Below, in pieces: positions 1-7,641 of a stretch of DNA of 23,269 nucleotides (the stretch's first letter is position 1; every line of letters starts with the position of its first letter). The DNA lies in contig JABIPV010000085.1 of NCBI GenBank assembly GCA_018699075.1, forward strand, positions 1 through 23,269, in the 5' to 3' direction. The translations under genes were made by a program, and so were the position numbers. Below the pieces are notes generated by a model that searched no databases, was not told the DNA's origin, and saw only the letters and a list, made by a program, of their open reading frames with translations. The stretch is from Kordiimonadaceae bacterium. GTDB taxonomy: Bacteria; Pseudomonadota; Alphaproteobacteria; Sphingomonadales; Emcibacteraceae.

Positions 1-1
1 A

Positions 2-2353
2 GATATGGACGCGATCCGCAAGAAAATATCAGTCGGTATGCGCGGTTCATCGCGCTCCCGCTTTCATATGGTTAAAGAAGGGATGATTTTATATTCGGCC
101 CTACCCCATCAGGAATTACCGCCGCAATCATGGCAAGGTGCGTCGCCCAATTTAAAACTTCAAATGCAACGTGTTTTCCCACAAAACGGTCAGTTCGCCA
201 TGCGGGTCACAGCGTCAAAAGGATATTTTCCAGAAGATGCAGAGCCAAATTTTGTCGGCGTCAAAGGATTAAACCCGCAAGTTTCTTTAAATAATTACGA
301 TCAACAAGATGCCATCGTCATTAATGCACATGACGGTAACAACCGCGATAATGTGATGAAAGACGGCGATTACATTATGCCCGTCACCATCGCCAAAGCC
401 GCCAGTATTACCTTAAACTTACCGATTAAGGAAAAAGGGTTTTATCAAATTGATGTGATCCGCAAAGTGGCGACAGGTGATGATGTTCCCGCGATTAATG
501 TGAATATTGATGATATCGGTCAATTTAAACGCTTTAATGATGATGTGGATGATAAGGATGATAAAAGACGCGTGAATGCCATCGGTGTTGCCTTTATGAC
601 GGCAGGTGATCATGAACTTCGTTTAGGCGGTGAGTTCTTCTCTGGCTTTAGTCACGTTATCGCCACGCCCTACGCCGTGGCCCATCCCGAAATTGCGATA
701 CTGCAAGCACCGAGCAAAGAAGAACAAGAAATTATCTTAAAAGATAATCCTTCGATTAGAACCTACGCAGGGACTTTTCTTGATGATGGTATGGATTACC
801 TTACCTTTGACCAAAACCAAATTGTTGATGCGCCGCTTGGTCAGGCAAAAACATATGATTTTTATGGTCGCCTCGAAAACTTACCTATTCCAGAAGCCGA
901 TACGGGCGATACGGAACCCTTATCCGGTATTATGGTTTTAGGACTGTGGAATGATCAGATGGTCAAGAACAGCAGCATGACCGGTCCGCCGTTACTGGTG
1001 GAATCAATTGAATTTGAAGCGCCGTTTTATGCGCAGTGGCCGCTTCAATCGCATAATGAAATATTTATTGCATCAGATCATGAACGTGGCAGCATAGAAT
1101 ATACCACCGAAGTGGTTGAGCGTTTTATTGAAAAAGCATTCCGCCGCCCCGCCACCCGCGATGAACTTAATCGCTATATCGGTTTTTGGGATGCCATCAA
1201 AGGCGAATTTGACCGTTATGAAGACGGGGTAAAGGAAACCTTGGTTGCTGTTTTAACGTCGCCAAACTTCTTATTCTTAGCTGAACCAACTGACGGTTTC
1301 AACGAAAGTTATGCCCTTGCCAGTCGCCTATCATATTTCCTATGGGACAGCCCACCGGACGCAGAATTACTTGAGCTTGCCAAAAGTAATCAACTTAAAG
1401 GCCAGCTTCCCGATGTTATAGATCGCATGCTTGGGGACGACAAAGCGTGGCGTTTCATCCGTTCATTTGGACGCCAGTGGTTAAGCTTGGACCGCGCGGA
1501 AACCATTGGCATGGATATGAAAAAATATCCAAATTTCACACGCTTTGTACGCGATGATTTACAAGAAGAAACCTATCAGTTTTTTGGCGAAATTTTAAAA
1601 AATGATCTCAGCATTATGGAAATGATTCATTCTGATTTCACCATGCTCAATCAGAACCTAGCCGAATATTATGGTATTGACGGCATTAAGGGAAATAACT
1701 TTAGACGCGTTGAGCTTGATGCATCCCTAAACCGTGGCGGACTTATGACCCAAGGCGCTTTCCTGAGCGGTCATTCAAGTGGCAGTGAAGCACACCCGAT
1801 CAAACGTGCGGTTTGGTTACGTTCAAAATTACTTGGCAGTCCTCCTTCACCGCCACCGCCAAATGTTCCTTTGCTTGACCCAGACACACCGGGTTTTGAA
1901 AACCTGACCCTGAAAGAACAATTAGAACTTCACCGCAGCAATGAAAGCTGCCGTGATTGTCATGTGGGCATTGATCCTTACGGTATTGTTTTTGAAGGAT
2001 ATGACGCCGGTGGCATGACACAACAAATGGCCAAAGGACGCCCTATTGATACCCAGTCTCAACTACCAGATGGTACTGATGTTAAAGGTGTCGATGAAAT
2101 AAAAGCATATCTACTGGAAAAAAAACCTGATGTATTTGCCATGTCACTAATCAAGCATTTATATTCATATGCCCTAGGCCGCGATATCAGCTTTACCGAT
2201 GATCCTGCGTTGTATGATATTCTTGAACAGGTAAAAAATAAACAATACGGACTTAAATCTGTTATAAAAGCAATCGCAACCAGCCCTGATTTTGTCAAAA
2301 GCACAACAATGATGGCGACCAATGATACTAAGGAAGGGGAAACAAGTGACTAA
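2..2353 (+). CDS. DUF1595/DUF1592/DUF1588/DUF1585 c-heme protein, 5'-truncated
   Basis: The reading frame is open to the left edge (a GAT codon precedes the first ATG at 5), so the gene starts outside the window and the N-terminal part, which in relatives carries a cytochrome c domain and DUF1587, is missing. Residue numbers count from the ATG at 5. A DUF1595-like helical segment runs from about 364 to 430, DUF1592 from about 435 (YALASRLSYFLW), DUF1588 from about 575 to 670 (GGLMTQGAFLSGHSS, then RNESCRDCH-like text) and DUF1585 from about 683 to 765. A c-type heme motif CxxCH lies at C649-C652-H653. The family is abundant in Planctomycetes and is thought to be periplasmic redox machinery of unknown substrate. 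It overlaps the next gene by 8 bases, and the pairing with DUF1552 is the usual arrangement. Family assignment is secure; function is unknown. Confidence 0.88.
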   Translation, partial: DMDAIRKKISVGMRGSSRSRFHMVKEGMILYSALPHQELPPQSWQGASPNLKLQMQRVFPQNGQFAMRVTASKGYFPEDAEPNFVGVKGLNPQVSLNNYDQQDAIVINAHDGNNRDNVMKDGDYIMPVTIAKAASITLNLPIKEKGFYQIDVIRKVATGDDVPAINVNIDDIGQFKRFNDDVDDKDDKRRVNAIGVAFMTAGDHELRLGGEFFSGFSHVIATPYAVAHPEIAILQAPSKEEQEIILKDNPSIRTYAGTFLDDGMDYLTFDQNQIVDAPLGQAKTYDFYGRLENLPIPEADTGDTEPLSGIMVLGLWNDQMVKNSSMTGPPLLVESIEFEAPFYAQWPLQSHNEIFIASDHERGSIEYTTEVVERFIEKAFRRPATRDELNRYIGFWDAIKGEFDRYEDGVKETLVAVLTSPNFLFLAEPTDGFNESYALASRLSYFLWDSPPDAELLELAKSNQLKGQLPDVIDRMLGDDKAWRFIRSFGRQWLSLDRAETIGMDMKKYPNFTRFVRDDLQEETYQFFGEILKNDLSIMEMIHSDFTMLNQNLAEYYGIDGIKGNNFRRVELDASLNRGGLMTQGAFLSGHSSGSEAHPIKRAVWLRSKLLGSPPSPPPPNVPLLDPDTPGFENLTLKEQLELHRSNESCRDCHVGIDPYGIVFEGYDAGGMTQQMAKGRPIDTQSQLPDGTDVKGVDEIKAYLLEKKPDVFAMSLIKHLYSYALGRDISFTDDPALYDILEQVKNKQYGLKSVIKAIATSPDFVKSTTMMATNDTKEGETSD
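2332..2340 (+). promoter_or_regulatory. Ribosome binding site deciding a GTG start
   Basis: A strong purine run (GGAAGGGG-type) ends 5 bases before a GTG at 2346. An in-frame ATG at 2322 lies upstream of this run and has no comparable site. The GTG start also puts the twin-arginine motif at a normal distance from the N-terminus. Confidence 0.6.
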
Positions 2354-3683
2354 TAACTGGAAAATAAACCGAAGAAGTTTCCTCCAAGGCGTGGGCGTAA
2401 GCTGCGCTCTACCTTACCTTGATGTTATGGCAGAAGATAAGCCAGCAGAGGACACCAGACCAAAACGCATGGCTTACGTCTATATCCCAAATGGCGTTAG
2501 TTTACCCGAAGACCCCGAATATGCAGACTCGCGATGGTTCCCCGTAGGCGAAGGCAAAGATTATAAAGTCACTAAAACATTGGCTGCCATGAAACCATTC
2601 CGCGATGACATTTCCATTCTCGGCGGTCTAAGTCATCCAAAAAGTCGAAACCTGTTAGGCCATCTTGCGGGCGATACCTGGCTCACCGCAGGCGACCTTC
2701 GCGGGGCAAAATATTTAAATAATGTTTCCGTTGACCAATTAGCGGCACAAGAATTTAAACAGCACACCCGTTATCCATCTTTCGTATTTTCGACCGATGG
2801 CGGGGTGGGTTATAAATCACGGGTTTCAACTTTATCTTTTGATAATAACGGCAAACCGATCCCTTCTGAGCATCGTCATAGAACCATATTTGAGCGTTAT
2901 TTCTCACCACAAAATGGCACGACCACAGCGGAACGAAAACGTTCTTTAAGCATGAACCAAAAAATCGTCGACCTCGTGCTTGAAGACAGTAAAAGCCTAC
3001 GTCCTAACCTTGGACAACAGGATAAATACAAGCTTGATGAATATATGCATTCCTTAAACCGGATGGAAGAGCAGATCAAAAGATCGGAAGCTTGGTTTGA
3101 TGTACCATTAAAAGATTTTGACAGCAGTAAACTTGAACTAGATGTCTATGCCCATATTGATCCACAAGCCTATATCAGGTCAATTTTTGATCTTATGGTC
3201 CTTGGTTACCAGTTAGACCTCACCCGAGTAATGACTTATATGATTGCCCGCGAAGACGGCATGGGATTTGGTGAAAACTTCCCTAAATTTGCCATCGGTA
3301 GTAAACAAGGCCACCATACCATTACCCACGACCTAGCCACTGGTCATTGGAAGGAATGGGGTGATTATGATACATGGATGACAACTCAATTTGCCTATTT
3401 CATGGATAAAATGAAAAACACATCGGACGAGCACGGAACGCTGCTTGATAACACACAAATTCTTTATGGTAGTTCATGTAGTACCCAACATAATGCCAAC
3501 AATTGCCCATTGATCTTGGCAGGTGGTAAAAACATGGGGTTAGAACATGGTGAATACACAATTTACGATCCGAAAAACACACCGCTTTCAAACCTTTATG
3601 TTAAAATGCTTAATGCCGCCGGTATCGAAACAGAAACCTTTGCAGACAGTACAGAAGAACCATTTAAAGGCATATTCGCTTAA
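2346..3683 (+). CDS. DUF1552 family protein with Tat-type signal
   Basis: From the GTG start the product is 445 residues. The N-terminus reads NRRSFLQGVGVS at residues 8-19, a twin-arginine export signal (R9, R10, F12, L13) followed by a short hydrophobic stretch, so export in folded form to the periplasm is expected. The body matches DUF1552: MAYVYIPNGV near residue 42, the ILGGLSHP stretch, DTWLTAGD, a central coiled region with MHSLNRMEEQI, and a C-terminal NTQILYGSSC/NCPLILAGG region. DUF1552 proteins accompany DUF1592/DUF1585 c-heme proteins as neighbours, and that is the case here with an 8-base overlap, implying translational coupling. The biochemical role is not known; a periplasmic oxidoreductase or hydrolase partner is a guess. 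The start could alternatively be the ATG at 2322, adding 8 residues. Confidence 0.85.
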   Translation: MTNNWKINRRSFLQGVGVSCALPYLDVMAEDKPAEDTRPKRMAYVYIPNGVSLPEDPEYADSRWFPVGEGKDYKVTKTLAAMKPFRDDISILGGLSHPKSRNLLGHLAGDTWLTAGDLRGAKYLNNVSVDQLAAQEFKQHTRYPSFVFSTDGGVGYKSRVSTLSFDNNGKPIPSEHRHRTIFERYFSPQNGTTTAERKRSLSMNQKIVDLVLEDSKSLRPNLGQQDKYKLDEYMHSLNRMEEQIKRSEAWFDVPLKDFDSSKLELDVYAHIDPQAYIRSIFDLMVLGYQLDLTRVMTYMIAREDGMGFGENFPKFAIGSKQGHHTITHDLATGHWKEWGDYDTWMTTQFAYFMDKMKNTSDEHGTLLDNTQILYGSSCSTQHNANNCPLILAGGKNMGLEHGEYTIYDPKNTPLSNLYVKMLNAAGIETETFADSTEEPFKGIFA

Positions 3684-3727
3684 TTGAAAATATAATAACA
3701 ATAAAATAAACGGGAAAGAGTTACAAA

Positions 3728-5014
3728 ATGAGTGAAGAAATTTCAGGTGCAGATAGCGCCAAAATTGCTGTTGTCGAAAAGCGTTATTTAATACCTTTTA
3801 TTCTACTCACCAGCATGTTTTTTGCTTGGGGCATTGCCAATAACATGACGGATACGCTGCTGGCGGCTTTCAAAAAAATCATGAGCATGTCTGATTTTGA
3901 AACCACATTTGTGCAATATGCCTTTTATGGTGCTTATTTCTGTTTCGCCCTTCCTGCCGCCATGTTTATTCGTAAATATTCTTATAAAACGGGCATCCTT
4001 ATTGGCCTTGCTATGTTTATTATTGGTGCCCTGTCCTTTTATCCTGCCAGCCAATCTATGCAATATATCCATTTCCTACTCGCACTATATGTCCTCGCCG
4101 GCGGGCTTTCGTTTCTAGAAACCTCTGCAAACCCCTATATCGTTGCGCTTGGCGATCCTTCAACGGGTACTCAGCGTCTTAACCTTGCCCAGTCTTTTAA
4201 CCCAATAGGATCAATGACAGGTATTCTCTTAAGTCAAATATTCATTCTTTCAAACCTAAATTCCGCAGACGAAGATCAACGCGCCCAAATGGGCCCTGAA
4301 CAACTCGAAGCCATTCAACAGGCGGAACTTAGTGCCGTGATGGGACCTTATGTTGGTGTCGCCATTGTATTGTTTATTTTATGGATCATCATTGCGAAAA
4401 CAAAAATGCCTGAAGCATCCGACGAAGCACATAACACAAAGATCATCCCATCTTTTGGTCGTTTGTTGGCAAAAAAGAATTACCGTACTGCTTTACTTGC
4501 GCTTTTCTGTTCCGTTGGGGCGCAAATATGTCTTTGGTCCTTCACAATCCGTTATGTAATGCTGGAAATGAATTTAAACGAAGCCGATGCCGCTGATTAT
4601 TATCTTGCGTCACTTGCTCTTTTTTTAATATCACGTTTCATCTGTACTTGGTTGATGAACTACATCACGCCGGGCCGTCTTATGGCTTATTTATGCTTAA
4701 CTGCATCCGCTTTAACTCTTGTTGTAATTTTTGTAGGGGGAACACTGGGTGTATATGCCCTTGTCGCCACATCAGGCTGTATGGCACTCACATTCCCAAC
4801 CATTTATGCACTCGGTCTTCGTGGCCTTGGGGAAGACACAAAAATAGGTGGTGCTGGCTTAATTATGATGATAATTGGTGGGGCTGTTCTTACGGGTATC
4901 CAAGGAATTATTTCTGATAATTATGGTTATCACCTTAGTTTCTTCATCCCTACGATAGCATTTTTAGTAATAGCAAATTATGGCCGCTTAAATGTTAAAG
5001 CAGAAATACATTAA
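3728..5014 (+). CDS. fucP: L-fucose:H+ symporter (MFS, FucP family)
   Basis: This 428-residue MFS protein has about 12 hydrophobic segments and aligns by eye along its length with E. coli FucP. It would import L-fucose with a proton across the inner membrane. Residues equivalent to functional ones in E. coli FucP are present: D42 in WGIANNMTD (E. coli D46), E131 in LETSANP (E135) and N158 in LNLAQSFNPIG (N162). The signature AFYGAYFCFALPAA is also present, as is a C-terminal GLGEDTKIGGAGL stretch similar to FucP. It follows the DUF1552 gene by 44 bases and ends 4 bases inside the convergent oxygenase gene. The fucose catabolic genes at 16.7-21.7 kb give it a metabolic context. Related MFS proteins can carry other hexoses, so the substrate is probable rather than proven. 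Confidence 0.88.
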   Translation: MSEEISGADSAKIAVVEKRYLIPFILLTSMFFAWGIANNMTDTLLAAFKKIMSMSDFETTFVQYAFYGAYFCFALPAAMFIRKYSYKTGILIGLAMFIIGALSFYPASQSMQYIHFLLALYVLAGGLSFLETSANPYIVALGDPSTGTQRLNLAQSFNPIGSMTGILLSQIFILSNLNSADEDQRAQMGPEQLEAIQQAELSAVMGPYVGVAIVLFILWIIIAKTKMPEASDEAHNTKIIPSFGRLLAKKNYRTALLALFCSVGAQICLWSFTIRYVMLEMNLNEADAADYYLASLALFLISRFICTWLMNYITPGRLMAYLCLTASALTLVVIFVGGTLGVYALVATSGCMALTFPTIYALGLRGLGEDTKIGGAGLIMMIIGGAVLTGIQGIISDNYGYHLSFFIPTIAFLVIANYGRLNVKAEIH

Positions 5015-5871
5015 AAATCATCTGAGTTAGCGAAATAGCTTTTAAGCCACGTTTCAAAATGATCAGAATTTATTGCATCGGTGAGCGAGCCGCGGAAATT
5101 AGCGAGTTCGCCGATTGACATATCGTCACCGGCAGAAGTCGCATCTAATAAATTGCCATCATAACGGCTGTTTATTTTTTCTTGTTCTTCTATGTAATGA
5201 CCATATTCAACCAATAGCTCAGAAAGGGACGGCCCCAAGAAACCTATTGAAAAAGTTAGGCTCTCCTCCAATGTTTCTCCTGAGTGAGGATAAAGAGGAG
5301 GAATATAAATCAAGTCGCCTTCTTCTACGTCAAAAGTGTCGCCCTCAAAATCATCTTTCAGTATTTTAAGATCAATGTCCTGAATATATTCTTCGTTATA
5401 AATTGGATCACGGCCAACTTTCCAGCTGCGTTTACCTTTACCTTGTATTAAAAACACATGATAACTGTCCAGATGGGGACCAACACCACCGCCCGGCACA
5501 GAATAACTGACCATCACATCATCAATTAACCAACAAGGGGAAAAACCAAACGGTTTGAGAATGTCTTTTGTTGGCGGATGATGAAGTTCTACACTTTGAA
5601 CCAGTAAACTCCAGCCCTCTTCAGTCAGGTTGGCAAACCGATCTTCTTCAAAGGGGCCATGCTCACACTTCCAATCTGTGTGGCCATCGCCCTTAATTAC
5701 TATTCTTGATCTTATATCTTCTTCTAAGGATAACCCGGCAAGTTGATCCGCTTCGATAAGCCCCTCAACGGCAACAGCCTTTCTGACTACAAAAGGTTTT
5801 TTATTCCAATATTTTTGATAAAACGTAGCTTGATCAGGTAAGCTATCCAGACATAAAACAGAATTCGACAT
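5011..5871 (-). CDS. roxA: JmjC/cupin 2-oxoglutarate oxygenase, RoxA-like ribosomal protein hydroxylase
   Basis: The 286-residue product resembles E. coli RoxA (YcfD), a 2-oxoglutarate/Fe(II) oxygenase that hydroxylates an arginine of ribosomal protein uL16. The N-terminal YWNKKPFVVRKA motif is typical of this group. Iron ligands are visible as H133 and D135 in GPHLDSYHVFLIQGKGKRSW and H196 in YIPPLYPHSGET. After the cupin domain there is an acidic C-terminal tail of about 70 residues. The protein is clearly shorter than the roughly 370 residues of E. coli RoxA, so the C-terminal winged-helix region appears reduced or missing. Its 3' end overlaps the fucP stop by 4 bases, convergently. A weak AAAGAAG lies upstream of the ATG. 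It is probably unrelated to the sugar genes. Another protein hydroxylase target is possible. Confidence 0.78.
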   Translation of the reverse strand: MSNSVLCLDSLPDQATFYQKYWNKKPFVVRKAVAVEGLIEADQLAGLSLEEDIRSRIVIKGDGHTDWKCEHGPFEEDRFANLTEEGWSLLVQSVELHHPPTKDILKPFGFSPCWLIDDVMVSYSVPGGGVGPHLDSYHVFLIQGKGKRSWKVGRDPIYNEEYIQDIDLKILKDDFEGDTFDVEEGDLIYIPPLYPHSGETLEESLTFSIGFLGPSLSELLVEYGHYIEEQEKINSRYDGNLLDATSAGDDMSIGELANFRGSLTDAINSDHFETWLKSYFANSDDF

Positions 5872-5943
5872 AAAGGGCTTCTTTAAAGTTTAATAAAATA
5901 ATATAAAGATTAGCACAAACAGCTTTAAGGAAAGAACAATAAT

Positions 5944-6192
5944 TTGGCCTGGTGCGTATATATTTTAAAATGCGGTGACGATAGTTATTATACAGGCATC
6001 ACAAATGACCTAGAAAAGCGGGTAAATGATCATGAATGTGGCAAAGGCGCCAAATATACTCGTGGGCGCGGACCTTTCAAAATCATATATAAAGAAGACC
6101 TAGATAACCGAAGTGAGGCGTCCAAGCGTGAAATAGAAATAAAAAAACTAAGCCGCCCAGATAAAGAAAAACTTATAATACAGGGTCGCTAA
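5944..6192 (+). CDS. GIY-YIG domain protein, UPF0213/YhbQ type
   Basis: This 82-residue protein is a stand-alone GIY-YIG nuclease-like domain. The first strand pair is visible as VYIL (5-8) and YYTGIT (15-20), followed by the conserved R26 and E58, with PFKIIYKE (44-51) between. Length and layout match the YhbQ/UPF0213 group. The start is a TTG: an in-frame stop (TAA at 5926) lies just upstream and there is no ATG or GTG between, while AAGGA at 5927-5931 offers a ribosome binding site. The last 20 bases overlap the convergent sulfatase gene. Cellular role is poorly known; DNA cleavage or repair activity has been reported for some relatives. Confidence 0.82.
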   Translation: MAWCVYILKCGDDSYYTGITNDLEKRVNDHECGKGAKYTRGRGPFKIIYKEDLDNRSEASKREIEIKKLSRPDKEKLIIQGR

Positions 6193-7561
6193 TTTTAACC
6201 TGCCAATCAAGTATCATCGCTTCTAAAATTTTACGCCTCTGTTGATGTTCTGCGACGTCTATAAGATTATTTTCCTCCGCTGGATCATCAACAACATTAT
6301 AAAGTTGATCAACTTGTTCGGCGGGCGCCCCTTGGCCGAAACGTTTAACCAGTTTCCAATCTTCTAACCTGACCATTCGTAAATGTGCAATGCCAAAGTT
6401 TCTCATATTATATTGAGCAAAAACCGGTTTTGAATAATCGTCGCTTTCCCCCGTAAGTAACTGGGTCAAATCTTTACCCTGCGGAGTAATCCCTTGTGGT
6501 ACGTCAATATCTAACATTTTTAAGATGGTCGGAAAAACATCAACATTTGAAACGGGGGCGTCAATAACGCTCTGCGCGATAACCTGACCCGGCCAGCGCA
6601 CAATCATAGGAATTTTTATGGCTTCATCGTATAGGTTCGCGACACCTTCATAACCAACCACCTCATCGCCCGCGATTGTTCCCACTGCTCCACGGCCAAA
6701 ATATCCGTGATGGCCAATAAGCATTCCGTGATCCCCCACATACATAACGATGGTATTCTCGGCGAGCCCCAATCTATCAAGTTCATCCAAAATTTCACCA
6801 ACGGCACGATCAAGCGCATGTATTGCCGCATAATTATTGCGGGTCACTTTCTTTAGCCACTCCGTATCAATTCCTTTTGACATTGGCACTATCGGATCAA
6901 TATGGGCAACTGCATCCAAGTCTTCTTGCGGGACAGCATCCCAAGGCCTTTGCGGTTCACGAAAAGTCATTGTAAGGGAGAATTTATTATCTTTATTTTC
7001 CCTCAAAAATTCTTTTGCATGCTGAACGAAAATGTTTGAAGTATGCCCTTTAACTTCACCAATCACGCCGTTAACATCAAGGATCGGGTCAAACGGTTTT
7101 GAATCCTGCTCGTATCCGACGAAATAATCAAACCCTCTTTCCATAGGATGGAAACGTTTTGCTTCGCCCAAATGCCATTTGCCAATCAGGCCCGTTGTAT
7201 ATCCATTTTCCTTTAATATTTCTGGCCATAGCTTTGCTGATATATCTAATCCACGTTCTGCGTAATAAGGTGTTAACATCAGAAAATCATTTACACCAAC
7301 CTGACTTGGATATTGGCCACTAAAAAAAGCTGCGCGACTTGGCGAACATACCGGTGCAGCAGCGTACGCATGATTAAACCGCGCGCCCTCTGCGGCAAGT
7401 TTATCAAAGTTTGGGGTCACTGCCTGACCGTCACCGTAAGCCCCCATGGCACGCCGTGAATGGTCATCCGGTACGATGGTAACAATATTCCAATTTTCTG
7501 CCGCGAATGATGTTTCAAAATATAATAAAGAGAATAATAAAAATAATGATTTTCTAAGCAA
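6173..7561 (-). CDS. Exported type I sulfatase
   Basis: This is a 462-residue S1-type sulfatase. An N-terminal signal peptide (LRKSLFLLFSLLYFETSFAA, 1-21 including the start residue) predicts export. The active-site motif is C72-S-P-S-R76, whose cysteine is converted to formylglycine in active enzymes. Metal-binding aspartates D32 and D33 (VPDD), GKWHLG, and YVGDHG with GHHG are all present. Such enzymes remove sulfate esters from glycans or small molecules. Position beside fucP suggests sulfated fucose-containing polysaccharide, but the S1 subfamily cannot be told by eye. The maturation enzyme is not in the window. The start is a TTG preceded by GGGAG 8 bases upstream; it is divergently arranged with the esterase-family gene across 80 bases. 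Confidence 0.9.
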   Translation of the reverse strand: MLRKSLFLLFSLLYFETSFAAENWNIVTIVPDDHSRRAMGAYGDGQAVTPNFDKLAAEGARFNHAYAAAPVCSPSRAAFFSGQYPSQVGVNDFLMLTPYYAERGLDISAKLWPEILKENGYTTGLIGKWHLGEAKRFHPMERGFDYFVGYEQDSKPFDPILDVNGVIGEVKGHTSNIFVQHAKEFLRENKDNKFSLTMTFREPQRPWDAVPQEDLDAVAHIDPIVPMSKGIDTEWLKKVTRNNYAAIHALDRAVGEILDELDRLGLAENTIVMYVGDHGMLIGHHGYFGRGAVGTIAGDEVVGYEGVANLYDEAIKIPMIVRWPGQVIAQSVIDAPVSNVDVFPTILKMLDIDVPQGITPQGKDLTQLLTGESDDYSKPVFAQYNMRNFGIAHLRMVRLEDWKLVKRFGQGAPAEQVDQLYNVVDDPAEENNLIDVAEHQQRRKILEAMILDWQVKISDPVL

Positions 7562-7569
7562 CAGTCACG

Positions 7570-7574
7570 CTCCC
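7570..7574 (-). promoter_or_regulatory. Ribosome binding site for the sulfatase TTG start
   Basis: GGGAG on the minus strand lies 8 bases before the TTG at 7561. A nearby GTG on the same strand is out of frame and runs into a stop, so the TTG is the best start. Confidence 0.55.
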
Positions 7575-7608
7575 ATAAATAATTGAAGGAATTTCCATCT
7601 TTAGGCGT

Positions 7609-7616
7609 ATTATAAT
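7609..7616. promoter_or_regulatory. Possible -10 element(s) in the divergent sulfatase/esterase gap
   Basis: ATTATAAT gives a perfect TATAAT on both strands (7611-7616 plus, 7614-7609 minus). I find no convincing -35 at normal spacing in either direction, so this is only a candidate for the divergent promoter. Confidence 0.25.
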
Positions 7617-7630
7617 TACAAATTAATACA

Positions 7631-7636
7631 GGGAGG
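7631..7636 (+). promoter_or_regulatory. Strong ribosome binding site for a TTG start
   Basis: GGGAGG is followed after 5 bases by TTG at 7642, which fixes the start of the tannase/feruloyl-esterase-family gene. Confidence 0.6.
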
Positions 7637-7641
7637 AAAAT

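Noticed and set aside
2322..2345. ATG at 2322 as the start of the DUF1552 gene.
   Set aside because: The strong purine-rich site lies downstream of it and is correctly spaced for the GTG at 2346.
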